In this document: in pieces, positions 1 to 9,124 of the stretch | Position numbering within the stretch: position 1 is the stretch's first letter | Layout: every line of letters starts with the position of its first letter | Origin: Aquisphaera insulae | Lineage (GTDB): Bacteria > Planctomycetota > Planctomycetia > Isosphaerales > Isosphaeraceae | DNA: 64,000 nucleotides | Direction: 5' to 3' | Assembly: GCF_011064615.1 (NCBI RefSeq) | Contig: NZ_JAALJH010000002.1 | Coordinates: 186,001 to 250,000, forward strand | Notes under the pieces: model-generated | The model's database searches: none | The model's input: only the letters and a program-made list of their open reading frames with translations | Told to the model about the DNA's origin: nothing | Program-made: the position numbers and the translations under genes

Positions 1-460
1 TGGTCCCGACGCTCACCAGGAAATTGTGCATCCCATACCCGGCCTGGGCCTGGGTGAGGTCGCCGTCGGTCGGGCAGAGGAACGAGCTGATGAAGATCCC
101 GCCCCCCGTCGTGTTGGCCGGGTCGGAGTCCGGGGCGAGGCTGAAGTTGAAGGCGTTGTAGACCTGGGCCTGCTCCATGTAGGGGATCACCTGGGCGTAA
201 GTCCCCCAGCAGTTCCCCCGGCCCGCGATGTGGGTGTTGATCCGCCCAGGCGGGAACCGGCCGATCGTCGACATGTAGTTATGAAGTCCGATCCCGATCT
301 GCTTCAGGTTGTTGACGCACTGGGCGCGCCGGGCGGCCTCGCGGGCCGACTGCACGGCCGGGAGGAGGAGCGCAATCAGGACGGCGATGATCGCGATGAC
401 CACCAGCAGCTCGATCAGGGTGAATCCCCGCTCGGATCGATCTCGACGGCGAAGTTCCAT
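1..460 (-). CDS. DUF1559 pseudopilin-like protein (3' part outside window)
   Basis: The reading frame starts at the ATG at 460 and stays open to the window edge, so only the first ~153 residues are seen. After [12 protein letters not shown] comes a type IV pilin/pseudopilin-like N-terminus ([12 protein letters not shown]) with a hydrophobic helix ending in [15 protein letters not shown], then CVNNLKQIG and a region containing FLCP. This is the standard DUF1559 (SBP_bac_10/H-X9-DG) architecture, expanded to many copies in planctomycetes. Such proteins are thought to be processed by a prepilin peptidase and exported; individual roles are unknown. The closest relative in the window is the protein at 34285-35340, whose N-terminal helix is nearly identical. 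Confident on family, no claim on function. Confidence 0.88.
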   Translation of the reverse strand, partial: MELRRRDRSERGFTLIELLVVIAIIAVLIALLLPAVQSAREAARRAQCVNNLKQIGIGLHNYMSTIGRFPPGRINTHIAGRGNCWGTYAQVIPYMEQAQVYNAFNFSLAPDSDPANTTGGGIFISSFLCPTDGDLTQAQAGYGMHNFLVSVGT

Positions 461-672
461 GGAGCTCTCCCATGCCCGGCCGTCGTCGCGGCCGCTGGCA
501 GACCTGGCGCCTTCTCCTGGGGTCGGATCTTAACAGAACCTTGGTTCCCGATTCAATCCTGTCATCCAGTGACAGGATCGTGTCGATCGAGGGTCTTGCC
601 GCCGGGGAGCGGGCGCTGCTACCGTAGCGGGCGCGGGGGCCCTGGTTCGTGTCCTGTTGCGGGCGGACGGCG

Positions 673-1734
673 ATGCCGGTCGGACCTCACATCGAGAACT
701 CGTTGCGGGCGATGCGGCTGGGCCGGGGCTGGTCGCAGGAGGACGTCGCGCGCCGGTCCGGGTTGTCCCGCGCGGGCGTCAGCGCGATCGAGACGGATCG
801 GCTTGTCCCCTCGGCCGCGGCCGCCCTGGCGCTGGCGGGCGCCTTCGGCTGCCGCGTGGAGGATCTCTTCCGGCTGCCCACGCCCGGGCCGTCGGCGGTG
901 GCCTGGGCCTGGGAACCGCGGCGACAGCCGTCCCGGTTCTGGTGTGCCCGGATGGGTGAGCGGTCGCTCGCGTTTCCGGTCGAGGCCACGGACATCGGGG
1001 TGATCTCGCATGACGGCGTCTGCCGGGGCGGCGGGTTCGATCACTCGGGGCGATTCGACCCGGACCGGACGCTCGTCATGGCCTGCTGCGACCCGGCCGT
1101 CGGCCTGCTGGCGACGGAGCTGATGGCCGTTTTCGGCATCCGCCTGATCGCCGTGCCCCGGTCCAGCAAGTTGGCTCTGGCGCGGCTCGGCGAGGGCCTG
1201 ATCCACGTCGCGGGGATCCACCTGGCTCGCTCGGACGACGCCGACGGGAACGCGCGGGCCGTCCGCGAGCAGCTCGGCGCGGGCTATCGGCTCCTGCGGG
1301 TGACTGAATGGGACGAAGGGATCTCGGCCTCGCCGTCCCTGGGCCTCCGCTCGGTCCGCAAGGCCGTCGGCTCGAAGCTGCGATGGGTGGGACGGGAGGA
1401 CGGCTCCGGCGCCCGGGCGTGTCTGGACGAGCTCCTGGGCAATCGCCGCTTGCCCACCCCCGTGGCATCCGATCATCGCGGCGTGGCCGCGGCCATCCGC
1501 AACGGCTGGGCCGACCTGGGCGTCTGTCTTCGCCTGGTGAGCGAGGAGGCCGGCCTGGACTTCCTCAGCGTCCGGACGGAATCCTACGACCTCTGCTACC
1601 CGGAGCGCCTCAAGGGCGATCCGCGCATCGAGGCGCTGGTCTCCGTCGTCCGCTCCCCCTCCTATCGCCGCTCCGTTGGCGAGCTGCCGGGTTACGACAG
1701 TTCGCGGACCGGGGAGATGCAGCAGGTTGTCTGA
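673..1734 (+). CDS. XRE-type HTH regulator fused to periplasmic-binding-like domain
   Basis: About 353 residues. Residues ~8-62 form an XRE helix-turn-helix (LGRGWSQEDVARRSGLSRAGVSAIE). The rest resembles the PBP-like domain (PF12727 type) found in one-component molybdate/substrate-responsive regulators: a substrate-binding fold without signal peptide, including SGARACLDELL and a HRGVAAAIRNGWADLGV segment typical of that domain. Inferred role: cytoplasmic transcription factor that binds a small anion or metabolite. The start at 673 was preferred because the helix-turn-helix alignment begins a few residues later; a start at 649 would add eight residues (MSCCGRTA). It is transcribed alone; the neighbouring TIM-barrel gene begins 187 bases downstream. 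Ligand and targets cannot be read from the sequence. Confidence 0.8.
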   Translation: MPVGPHIENSLRAMRLGRGWSQEDVARRSGLSRAGVSAIETDRLVPSAAAALALAGAFGCRVEDLFRLPTPGPSAVAWAWEPRRQPSRFWCARMGERSLAFPVEATDIGVISHDGVCRGGGFDHSGRFDPDRTLVMACCDPAVGLLATELMAVFGIRLIAVPRSSKLALARLGEGLIHVAGIHLARSDDADGNARAVREQLGAGYRLLRVTEWDEGISASPSLGLRSVRKAVGSKLRWVGREDGSGARACLDELLGNRRLPTPVASDHRGVAAAIRNGWADLGVCLRLVSEEAGLDFLSVRTESYDLCYPERLKGDPRIEALVSVVRSPSYRRSVGELPGYDSSRTGEMQQVV

Positions 1735-1921
1735 GGGCTGCGACTACCGGGGATGATCCTTTGCACCGCGGGCATTTCACCGCGCCCCTGACGACTCGAG
1801 GCTACCGGTCGAATCCGGTCGCGCGGACTTGCCGACGACCGTTCCTGGCGAATTGCTCGCTTGCCCTTTCATGGCCTTCGAAATAGCCTTGAGGACCTTG
1901 ATCCCCATCCATTGAGGAGGC

Positions 1922-2872
1922 GTGATGATGTCGATGACCCGGCGTGGATTCCTGGAACTGGCGGCGATGGGGGGAATCGGGCCGACGGCGAGCATGGAGG
2001 CGGCCGCCGCGGCCGCGGACCACGCGGTCGGCCGGAAGCGAGGGAATTCGATCGGCGTGTCGACCTACTCGTTCTGGCAGTTTCGGGGCGAGCGGCTGGG
2101 GATGGCGGCGTGCCTGGAGAAGGCCGCGAGCATGGGCTTCGACGGCGTCGAGCTCCTCCACGTCCAGATGGAGGACGAATCGCCGGCCTTCGTGAACGGG
2201 CTCAAGAAGAAGGCGCATTCGCTGGGGCTGGCCCTGATGGGCTTCTCGACGCACCAGGGATTCGTCCATCCCGACGCCGATCTCCGGAGCACGAACGTCC
2301 AGAAGACGCTCTACCAGCTCGACCTCGCCTCCGACCTGGGCATCCCCACGATGCGGATCAACACCGGGCGCTGGGGGACGGTCAAGTCGTTCGACGACTT
2401 CATGGCGAAGAAGGGGATCGAGCCCCCGCTCGAGGGGCACACCGAGGACGAGGCCTTCGGCTGGGCGATCTCGTGCATCGAGAAGCTGCTTCCCCGCGCC
2501 GAGGCCCGCGGGGTGGTCCTCGGCCTGGAGAACCACTGGGGACTCGGCCGGACGGCCGCCGGCGTGCTGAGGATCGTCGAGCAGATCAGATCCCCGTGGC
2601 TCCAGATGACCGTCGATACGGGCAACTTCCTGGAAAACGGCCTCGAGCAGATCGAGAAAATGGCCTCGAGCGCCGTGCCGATCGCCCTCGTCCAGGCCAA
2701 GACCTACTACGGCGGCGGTCGCTGGTACGCCCTCGACCTCGACTACGCGAAGATCGCGGGGATCCTCAAGGCCCATCACTACAACGGCTGGATCTCCCTG
2801 GAATTCGAGGGCAACGAGGACGCCCAGACCGCCGTCCCCAAGAGCCTGGCGATGCTCCGCGAGCATTTCTGA
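1922..2872 (+). CDS. Tat-exported sugar phosphate isomerase/epimerase-like TIM barrel protein
   Basis: 316 residues. The N-terminus MMMSMTRRGFLELAAMGG carries a twin-arginine signal (TRRGFLEL), so export in folded form is likely. The mature part is an AP-endonuclease-2/xylose-isomerase-like TIM barrel: IGVSTYSFW near the start, MGFDGVELL, GLENHWG (metal-binding Glu), TVDTGNF (Asp) and SLEFEGNED near the end. This family in planctomycetes usually acts on sugars or inositol derivatives; the substrate is unknown. A strong ribosome site (gaggagg, 1914-1920) precedes two adjacent ATGs at 1922 and 1925. A terminator-like hairpin follows directly after the stop, which suggests a single-gene unit. 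Confidence 0.82.
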   Translation: MMMSMTRRGFLELAAMGGIGPTASMEAAAAAADHAVGRKRGNSIGVSTYSFWQFRGERLGMAACLEKAASMGFDGVELLHVQMEDESPAFVNGLKKKAHSLGLALMGFSTHQGFVHPDADLRSTNVQKTLYQLDLASDLGIPTMRINTGRWGTVKSFDDFMAKKGIEPPLEGHTEDEAFGWAISCIEKLLPRAEARGVVLGLENHWGLGRTAAGVLRIVEQIRSPWLQMTVDTGNFLENGLEQIEKMASSAVPIALVQAKTYYGGGRWYALDLDYAKIAGILKAHHYNGWISLEFEGNEDAQTAVPKSLAMLREHF

Positions 2873-2883
2873 AAGCCGCGGTG

Positions 2884-2910
2884 ATCCCGCCGCGGATGAA
2901 TCGGGATTTT
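2884..2910 (+). terminator. candidate intrinsic terminator after the isomerase-like gene
   Basis: ATCCCG (2884-2889) pairs with CGGGAT (2902-2907), and the T-run extends to 2910. A second perfect hexamer pair CCGCGG/CCGCGG overlaps this region, so alternative folds exist. The stem is short and the T-run is only four bases, so this is tentative. Confidence 0.4.
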
Positions 2911-2950
2911 AGCCACGGGTATACACCGATAAACACGGATAAGACAGACT
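2909..2950. repeat. fragment of an ACACGGATAA-type interspersed repeat
   Basis: The bases around atacaccgataaacacggat show two imperfect tandem copies of a 10-base unit (tacaccgata, aacacggata) followed by a weaker third. Similar 'ccacggataaacacggataag' strings recur as interspersed non-coding repeats in environmental bacterial genomes, from general knowledge. Only one occurrence is seen in this window. Confidence 0.4.
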
Positions 2951-3311
2951 TGAGAAGGACGATGCCGATGTCGACAATGTCGTTCGTCGCCAACCGACTG
3001 CTCCAGGGAAATTGAGATCGGTAGCACCTCAAATTCCCCCAATGGTCGAGCTTCCGCAAACTGCGGCGTCGATCTCCTTTGCTTCCCCCTCATCCCGTCA
3101 AAACCTGGCCAGGCTTTCGGAACCCAAGAGGCCGTGCTGGAACATCACGGAAACGCCCCGGCTTCGAGACAGAGTCTGGGCGTCGGCATACCGGCCCGCC
3201 GGGCCCGGGGCCCGGCCAGCTTTGTGGAATCCGGCATTACCAAACACCAGGTAATCGAGTATCTAGGGCTTTGAGTCGGTCAAGGATGACGGAAGCTCAG
3301 GGCTGCTGGTT

Positions 3312-5243
3312 ATGAGTGTATGGATGCGCAGGTCGGGCCGGGTCTGCATCCTGCTCGCGGGATTGTTCGCCGGTTGCCGGGCGGATGTCCCGGTGGAGGA
3401 GTTGCCCGACGTCGCGCGCACCCTGCAAGGGATCGGCAAGCGGCTCAGCGCCGAGTTGTCCGAGTCGCGGCTCACGGAGATAGCCGCTCGCGAGGCCTCG
3501 ATCGTGCCGATGCTCCGTCGTGACGAGCGGGATGTCCTGGGGCGGGGCTATCTCCGCTTCCGCGTGGATCGGCCCGTGGTCGTCTCGGTGGCGTCCCCGG
3601 CGGCCTCGGTCCCGTTCTGGGTGCATGATCGTGGATTCATGGCGACCTCGGACGCGCTCCGAATTGCCGGTGATCGCTGGGCTGTCTACCGAAAGGCGTT
3701 CCCGGCAGGCTGGATCGGGCTGGGGGTGAACGGGCTGGATCGGAGGGCCTCCGCCCACTACGTCGCGCTGATCCAGGACGCGAACGGCCCGGGATCGATG
3801 TCTCCCGAGGCGGTGGTGCTCGCGGGCGGGCCCGGGAACGACTGGAGGGTGGTCGAGGCTGCCCCCGGCGTCAGCTCGACCTCGGATCTCGTCCGGCCCG
3901 TGGAGACGATCTCGCCGGGCCTCGAGAAGGCCGTCCTCCTGCAACCGGCCCACGACCGTCGGCATTCGACCCTGCTGGCGACCGGCCGGGTCTGGAAGAC
4001 GCACGTGCCGTCGTCCTCGGCCCCGGACCAGGTCACGATCGCCTATGGGGCCGATCCCGCGCATGAGCTGGTCTGGAGCTGGAGGACGGCCCCCGACGCG
4101 GCGCGGTCGGTCCTGCGGCTGGTCCCCGCGCGGTTCGAGTCGGCCGAGCCCGACGAGGACCGCGACCCGGACCTTTCGGAAGCCCGGGTCGTGGAAGGAT
4201 CGTCGAGCCTCCTCGAATCGCCGAGTGTGCTCAATGATCCGGTTATCCGCCGCCACGTGGTCTCGGTCCCGGGGCTGGAGGAGGACACCGTCTACCTCTA
4301 TTCGCTCGGCAACGGCTCGACGAAGGGATGGGGGCCATGGCGGGCCGCCAAGACCGCCAGGGCCCGCCCCGGGCGGCTCGAGTTCCTCTACATGGGGGAT
4401 GCCCAGACGGGGCTGGAGGACTGGGGCAAGCGGCTCATGACCGCGCATCGCCGGCACCCGGGGATCGAGTTCGTCCTGCTGGCGGGAGACCTCGTGGACC
4501 GGGGCAACGAGCGGACGAACTGGGACCACTTCTTCCTCCGCTCCCGCGACCTGTTCGAACGCATCCCGGTCATGCCCTGCGCCGGGAATCACGAGTACCT
4601 GGACTGCGGCCCTCGCCTCTACCGGGCCAATTTCGCGCTGCCCCGCAACGGTCCGGCGGGGATGGATCCGGGCCTAGCGTACCATTTCGAGTCCGGGAGC
4701 GCCTTCGTCGCCGTCCTCGACAGCACGCTCGCCGTCTCCGACCGCGGCTCGGCCGAGCGCCAGTCGCGGTGGCTCGACGACGCCCTAGGGCGGACCCGGG
4801 CCGACTGGAAGATCGTCATGTTCCACCACCCGATCTATCCCTCCCACCCGTGGCGCGATTCGCCGTCGCTGCGCGAACACCTGGTCCCGATCCTCGATCG
4901 TCACCATGTCGACCTGGTCCTCCAGGGGCACGACCACGCCTACCTCAGGACCTACCCGATGCGCGCGAACCGTCGGGTCACCTCGGACGGGGAGGGGACC
5001 GTGTATGTCGTCTCGGTCGCCGGCGACAAGTTCGTCGACCAGCCGCCTCGCGACTACATCGAGGTCGGATTCACGGGGACCTCGACGTACCAGACGATCG
5101 AGATCGACGACGTGGATCATCGCCTGACTTACCGCTCGTGGACCGACGCGGGGGAGCAGGTCGACCGGATGGTGCTGTCCCACCCCCGCGGGGCTCTCAA
5201 GGCTCGTGACATCGCCCGCGGCGATCGGGCCATGCCGCGTTAG
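3312..5243 (+). CDS. calcineurin-like metallophosphoesterase lipoprotein
   Basis: 643 residues. A lipobox (LFAGC, Cys22) follows a short hydrophobic stretch, so the protein is probably a membrane-anchored lipoprotein. The middle part (about 220-345) resembles the beta-sandwich that precedes purple-acid-phosphatase-like domains. The catalytic domain has the ordered dimetal motifs: GDAQ (~364), GDLVDRG (~392), GNHE (~424), HHPIYPSH (~503) and GHDHAYLRT (~538). All expected metal ligands are present, so it should be an active phosphatase or phosphodiesterase acting outside the cytoplasmic membrane. It stands alone; the downstream gene is on the other strand. Substrate unknown. Confidence 0.88.
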   Translation: MSVWMRRSGRVCILLAGLFAGCRADVPVEELPDVARTLQGIGKRLSAELSESRLTEIAAREASIVPMLRRDERDVLGRGYLRFRVDRPVVVSVASPAASVPFWVHDRGFMATSDALRIAGDRWAVYRKAFPAGWIGLGVNGLDRRASAHYVALIQDANGPGSMSPEAVVLAGGPGNDWRVVEAAPGVSSTSDLVRPVETISPGLEKAVLLQPAHDRRHSTLLATGRVWKTHVPSSSAPDQVTIAYGADPAHELVWSWRTAPDAARSVLRLVPARFESAEPDEDRDPDLSEARVVEGSSSLLESPSVLNDPVIRRHVVSVPGLEEDTVYLYSLGNGSTKGWGPWRAAKTARARPGRLEFLYMGDAQTGLEDWGKRLMTAHRRHPGIEFVLLAGDLVDRGNERTNWDHFFLRSRDLFERIPVMPCAGNHEYLDCGPRLYRANFALPRNGPAGMDPGLAYHFESGSAFVAVLDSTLAVSDRGSAERQSRWLDDALGRTRADWKIVMFHHPIYPSHPWRDSPSLREHLVPILDRHHVDLVLQGHDHAYLRTYPMRANRRVTSDGEGTVYVVSVAGDKFVDQPPRDYIEVGFTGTSTYQTIEIDDVDHRLTYRSWTDAGEQVDRMVLSHPRGALKARDIARGDRAMPR

Positions 5244-5363
5244 GGCGCCCAACGCTACGAGTGACCACGGGTCGTCTCGCTGGCACGGCGCACGGAGCGT
5301 GCTTGCCGCCATCCGGAACGCCGTCGGCGGGCAGGCTGCGCCGGTGATGTCGCCTCGCCGCCC

Positions 5364-6149
5364 TCAGATCGACATCGGCCGGATCTTCTGGGTGGCACCG
5401 CCGTGGTCCACGAGGACCGCATCCCCCGATTCGAAGGACGGGTCGCCAGAGAACATGGCGAGCACGACCGCGGCGACGTCCTCAGGCCGGGTGGCGAGGC
5501 CGCTCGGGTTCATGTTGGCCAGCCTGTTCTTCGCCTCCTCCTCGTGATGCGCCAGGCGATCCATCATGGGCGTGTCGGTGAGCCAGGGGCAGACGGCGAA
5601 GACCTTGATGTTCTCCCCGGCGTAGCCGGTGGCGACCGACTGGGTCATGCTGATCACGCCCGCCTGGGTCGCGCCGAGGAGGACGGCGTCGGGGAAGGGG
5701 AGGACCGTCCCCACGAACGAGGAGGTATTGACGATGATCCCTCCCCCCTGGCGGCAGAATATGGGGAGGACCTCTTTCATGCAAAGGAAGACCCCCTTCA
5801 CGTTGACCGCCAGGACGTCGTCGATGATCTCCTCGTCGCTGGCCGAGATCGGGCCGAGGACGCCCTCGATGCCGGCGTTGTTGAAGAGGAGATCGAGCCC
5901 GCCGTAGATGTCGATGGCCTCCTCGAAGAGCGTGCCGATGGCGTTCTCGATCCTCACGTCCGTGCGGAGGAACTTCACGTCGTAACCCTGCTTCGCCAGG
6001 TCGGCGGCGGACGTCTTGCCGCGGATGTGGTCGCGGCCCGCCATCACGACCTTCGCTCCCCCGGCCGCCAGGCGGGTGGCCACGGCCTTGCCGATCCCGG
6101 TGGCACCACCGGTGATCACGGCGACCTTTCCAGCGAGGACATCGGCCAT
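5364..6149 (-). CDS. short-chain dehydrogenase/reductase family protein lacking the YxxxK pair
   Basis: 261 residues from the ATG at 6149. A classical SDR Rossmann fold: TGGATGIG nucleotide-binding turn near residue 12, NNAG, the catalytic Ser region (NTSSFVG) and a C-terminal LVDHGGAT. At the place of the universal Tyr-x-x-x-Lys the sequence reads LGATQAG, so Tyr is Leu and Lys is Gln. I checked this in the codons (ctc ggc gcg acc cag). The family normally reduces or oxidises carbonyls/alcohols with NAD(P). With both catalytic residues gone the protein may bind cofactor without classical catalysis, or use another chemistry. It ends 120 bases after the convergent phosphatase gene. Confidence 0.85.
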   Translation of the reverse strand: MADVLAGKVAVITGGATGIGKAVATRLAAGGAKVVMAGRDHIRGKTSAADLAKQGYDVKFLRTDVRIENAIGTLFEEAIDIYGGLDLLFNNAGIEGVLGPISASDEEIIDDVLAVNVKGVFLCMKEVLPIFCRQGGGIIVNTSSFVGTVLPFPDAVLLGATQAGVISMTQSVATGYAGENIKVFAVCPWLTDTPMMDRLAHHEEEAKNRLANMNPSGLATRPEDVAAVVLAMFSGDPSFESGDAVLVDHGGATQKIRPMSI

Positions 6150-6279
6150 GGGAGGCTCCTGTGCTTCCGCACCATGTTCGCATGTCGAGTCGGGACGCGT
6201 CATCGCGAGGTGCCGCTGTCGGCACGAGCCGGGCCGCCGGGCGTTCGTCGCCCGCGGGGCCCGGCGCCGCCGGGCGGCC

Positions 6280-7068
6280 TCAATCCTTGTCGAGTTCCTT
6301 GATGAAGATGTTCTTGTATTGTAGCAGGCTCGGGGGACCTGACCATTCCCCGTTCCGCTTCCCGCCGTGGTGCTGGAGCGCCAGCCGGCCGCGGGCCGGC
6401 AGGTCCGGGATGGCGACCGTCGGCACCACGAGGACCCCATTGAGCACGGTCGTGACCGTGTTCCCCTTCACCCGGATCTCGAACCGATTCCACTCGCCGA
6501 TGGGCCGGTCCGCCTGGTGCCGCGGCGTCACGGCGGCCCGCAGCGCCGGCGCGGTGCTCGGGTCGGTCCTGAGCCCGTACATCTCCCCGGAGCCGATCGG
6601 CCAGCACCAGATGTTGACCTGATGCCGGCCGGACCCGCGCAGGTAGACGCCCGAGTCCGCGTCCGGCAGCGCCAGCTTCATCTCCTTGCCGTGGATATCC
6701 TTCGCATGGGTGCCGTCGGGCAGGATGTAGGGGATGTTCTTGTTGATGTAAGGGGCCTCCTTGATCCGCCAGTCCAGCCGGAGCTCGAAGTCGACGAGCT
6801 CCCTGTCCAGCCAGAGGCTCTTCTCGCCGGATGCCTCGCTCTGCGCGTCGTAGTCGATCGCGCCGTCGACCACCTTCCAGTGCCCGTTGTCCCCTTCCGG
6901 CACCTTCCAGCCGGTCAGGTCGCGGCCGTTGAAGACCGACGCGAATCCCGGCGGCGGCGCCGCGTCTTCGGCCCGCGCGGCCGTCGTCGCCAGCAGGCCC
7001 ACCAGGGCGAGGCCGGTCGCCCAGCCGCTTCGACACTTGGTTCGCCGATCGCATCCAGTCTGATCCAC
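6280..7068 (-). CDS. secreted DUF1080 protein (3-keto-disaccharide hydrolase-like)
   Basis: About 262 residues from a GTG at 7068, chosen because aggag lies seven bases upstream; an ATG at 7110 would add 14 residues before the signal peptide. The N-terminus has a basic region then a hydrophobic stretch (LALVGLLATTAARA) with an AxA cleavage site. The mature domain is a DUF1080 concanavalin-like fold: FASVFNGRDLTGW, a central DSGVYLRG, WNRFEIRVKG, and LALQHHGG near the end. DUF1080 members occur in large numbers in planctomycetes and some hydrolyse 3-keto-glycosides. Exported carbohydrate-active role inferred. It lies 130 bases upstream of the SDR gene on the same strand. Confidence 0.85.
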   Translation of the reverse strand: MDQTGCDRRTKCRSGWATGLALVGLLATTAARAEDAAPPPGFASVFNGRDLTGWKVPEGDNGHWKVVDGAIDYDAQSEASGEKSLWLDRELVDFELRLDWRIKEAPYINKNIPYILPDGTHAKDIHGKEMKLALPDADSGVYLRGSGRHQVNIWCWPIGSGEMYGLRTDPSTAPALRAAVTPRHQADRPIGEWNRFEIRVKGNTVTTVLNGVLVVPTVAIPDLPARGRLALQHHGGKRNGEWSGPPSLLQYKNIFIKELDKD

Positions 7069-7314
7069 GGCCTCGCTCCTCTCGTCCCCGGTCCAGCATC
7101 TCGACCCCAACGGGCGTTAACGCCCATCGTAGCGCATCGATTCGGGCGCGGCAAGGAACGACCCGCACCGGGAGACATATCCCGCGGTGCTGATGGGAGT
7201 CGAACTTCGCGGGCGAGCGTCGGGCTCGCGGGAGCGTTCGCCGGGAATCCGGCCCCCGGGCTGACTTGCAGGTCGGTCAGGGAGCTTCGCCGGGCCCGGG
7301 CGTTCGGTGCGCAT

Positions 7315-8028
7315 TTAGAAGGGCCAGTCCGCGCCCAGGGCCTCACGCTGGAGCTGGCCCAGGCGGTCGATGCCGGATTCGGCCAGGTCCAGGAGCGACT
7401 GCAATTCGGCCCGGGAGAAGACGCCCCCCTCGCCGGTCCCCTGGACCTCGACGAGTCCCCCCTGGCCCAGGCGGACGACGTTCATGTCCACCTCGGCGCG
7501 GGAGTCCTCCGGATAGTTCAGGTCGAGCATGGGGACGCCGTCGATGATCCCCGCGCTGACGGCGGCGATGCTGTCCTTGAGGATCTCGCGGGCGCGGTCG
7601 CCGAACTGGCGGCGGACGGCGTCGGCCACGGCGACGAAGGCGCCGGTGATGGCCGCGGTCCGCGTGCCGCCGTCGGCGTTGATCACGTCGGCGTCCACGT
7701 GGATGGTGAATGGGCCGAGTGCCCGGGTATCCACGATCGCGCGGAGGCTGCGGCCGATGAGCCGCTGGATCTCCGTCGCCCGGCCGTCGGCGCCGCGACG
7801 CTTCCGACCCGGCGTGCTGCCGGGCAACATCGCGTACTCGGCCGTCAGCCAGCCGACCCCCTTGCCTTCGAGGAACGGCGGGACCGATTCCGAGACCTGC
7901 GCCGTGACGAGCACCGCGGTCGCGCCCGCCCGGATGAGGGCGCTGCCGGTGCTGTTGGCGACGAAGCCCCGCTCGATGGTCACCGGCCGGAGGTCCGCCG
8001 CCGCGCGGCCGTCGACTCGCGTGGACAT
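7315..8028 (-). CDS. rph: ribonuclease PH
   Basis: 237 residues from the ATG at 8028, with gagg nine bases upstream; a TTG at 8037 would add three residues. The phosphorolytic 3'-5' exoribonuclease trims tRNA 3' ends and makes nucleoside diphosphates. Family signatures are present: RPVTIERGF near the start, EYAMLPGST, the phosphate-binding arginines of EIQRLIGRSLRA, DADVINADGGTRTAAITGA and a C-terminal GTGEGGVFSR. Length matches the family. It follows argF by 25 bases on the same strand and may be read from the arginine transcript, although the functions are unrelated. Confidence 0.96.
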   Translation of the reverse strand: MSTRVDGRAAADLRPVTIERGFVANSTGSALIRAGATAVLVTAQVSESVPPFLEGKGVGWLTAEYAMLPGSTPGRKRRGADGRATEIQRLIGRSLRAIVDTRALGPFTIHVDADVINADGGTRTAAITGAFVAVADAVRRQFGDRAREILKDSIAAVSAGIIDGVPMLDLNYPEDSRAEVDMNVVRLGQGGLVEVQGTGEGGVFSRAELQSLLDLAESGIDRLGQLQREALGADWPF

Positions 8029-8053
8029 CAGAATCAACCTCGCTCTCGTGGGG

Positions 8054-9124
8054 TCACTTGCCGCGCTGCTCGAGGAGCCAGAGCAGGAGGGCCATCTGGA
8101 AGTGCATCCGGTTGGCCGCCTGGGGGATCACCCTGCTCCGCGGGTCGTCGAGGACCGCGGAGGTGACCTCCTCGCCGCGGTGCGCCGGCAGGCAATGGAG
8201 GAAGATCGCGTCGGGCTGGGCCTTCGCGAAGAGGGCCTCGTTCACCTGGTATGGAGCAAAGACCTCGCGACGCTCGTCGGCCTCCTGCTCCTGGCCCATG
8301 CTCGCCCAGACGTCGGAATAGACGACGTCCGCGCCCTTCACGGCCTTCGCGGGCTTGCGCTCGACGACCAGCGGATAGTCCGGGAACTTCGCCGCGAACC
8401 GCGCGACGAAGTCGGCGGGGAACTCGTAGCCCTTCGGCGCCGTGAGGACGAAGTCCGCCCCGAGGAGGGCGGAGGCCAGGGCGAGCGAGCGGGCGACGTT
8501 GTTGCCGTCGCCGACGAAGACGACCTTCTTGCCGGCCAGGTCGCCCCGCTCCTCCAGGATGGTGACCATGTCGGCCATCGCCTGGCAGGGGTGCGAGTAG
8601 TCCGACAGGGCGTTGATCACCGGGACCGAGGCGTGCCGCGCCAGCTCCTCGATGATCGACTGGGAGAAGGTACGGATCGCCAGGAAGTCGACGTACTGGC
8701 TGATGACCCGGGCGAAGTCCGCGACGCTCTCGCGGACGCCCAGGCCCACATCCTTGCCCCGGAGGAAGATCGACGAGCCGCCGAGCCTCGCCATGGCGGT
8801 CTCGAAGCTGACGCGGGTCCGGAGCGAGGGCTTTTCGAAGAGGAGCCCTAGCGTGCGGCCCTGCATCAGGGGCATCCGCGGGGGGCCGTGAGAGCCGGCC
8901 TTGAGCTTCACGGTCCGGTCGATCAGGCTCGCGGCCTCGTCCGGGTTGATGTCGAAGAGGGAGACGAAGTGGCGTGGCGGCCCCGCCGCTGCGGCCTCCC
9001 CGGCCGGTGCCCCGACATGCCGCGTGCCGGCCGCGAACCCATTCTTTCGCTTCGCATTCGCGCCCGATCCGGCCTTCGCCGCCGGGTCGGTCGGCCCGGG
9101 CGTCGCCTTGGCGTGCTGGCTCAT
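8054..9124 (-). CDS. argF: ornithine carbamoyltransferase
   Basis: 356 residues. It makes citrulline from ornithine and carbamoyl phosphate in arginine synthesis. The carbamoyl-phosphate motif reads SLRTR (usual SxRTR), followed by HPCQ, the ornithine-binding DVWASMGQE loop and [11 protein letters not shown]. The SMG loop argues for ornithine rather than an N-acylated substrate. The first ~50 residues form an Ala/Gly/Lys-rich extension (with [15 protein letters not shown]) not found in most family members; a start nearer the RHFVSLFDI segment is conceivable but no better start codon was seen. The start overlaps the argD stop by four bases (ATGA), implying translational coupling. Confidence 0.95.
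   Translation of the reverse strand: MSQHAKATPGPTDPAAKAGSGANAKRKNGFAAGTRHVGAPAGEAAAAGPPRHFVSLFDINPDEAASLIDRTVKLKAGSHGPPRMPLMQGRTLGLLFEKPSLRTRVSFETAMARLGGSSIFLRGKDVGLGVRESVADFARVISQYVDFLAIRTFSQSIIEELARHASVPVINALSDYSHPCQAMADMVTILEERGDLAGKKVVFVGDGNNVARSLALASALLGADFVLTAPKGYEFPADFVARFAAKFPDYPLVVERKPAKAVKGADVVYSDVWASMGQEQEADERREVFAPYQVNEALFAKAQPDAIFLHCLPAHRGEEVTSAVLDDPRSRVIPQAANRMHFQMALLLWLLEQRGK

Larger units (their letters stand above)
2873..3311. other. intergenic region with terminator and interspersed repeat fragment
   Basis: No coding frame here resembles a protein. The first 40 bases hold the hairpin listed separately. At 2909-2950 lies a short degenerate array of an ACACSGATAA-like unit. 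The remainder (2951-3311) shows no recognisable feature; the next gene starts at 3312 without an obvious strong ribosome site. Confidence 0.5.

Noticed and set aside
1800-1830. ggtcgaatccggt resembling a tRNA T-loop
   Set aside because: The stem does not pair and no acceptor or anticodon arm can be built around it.
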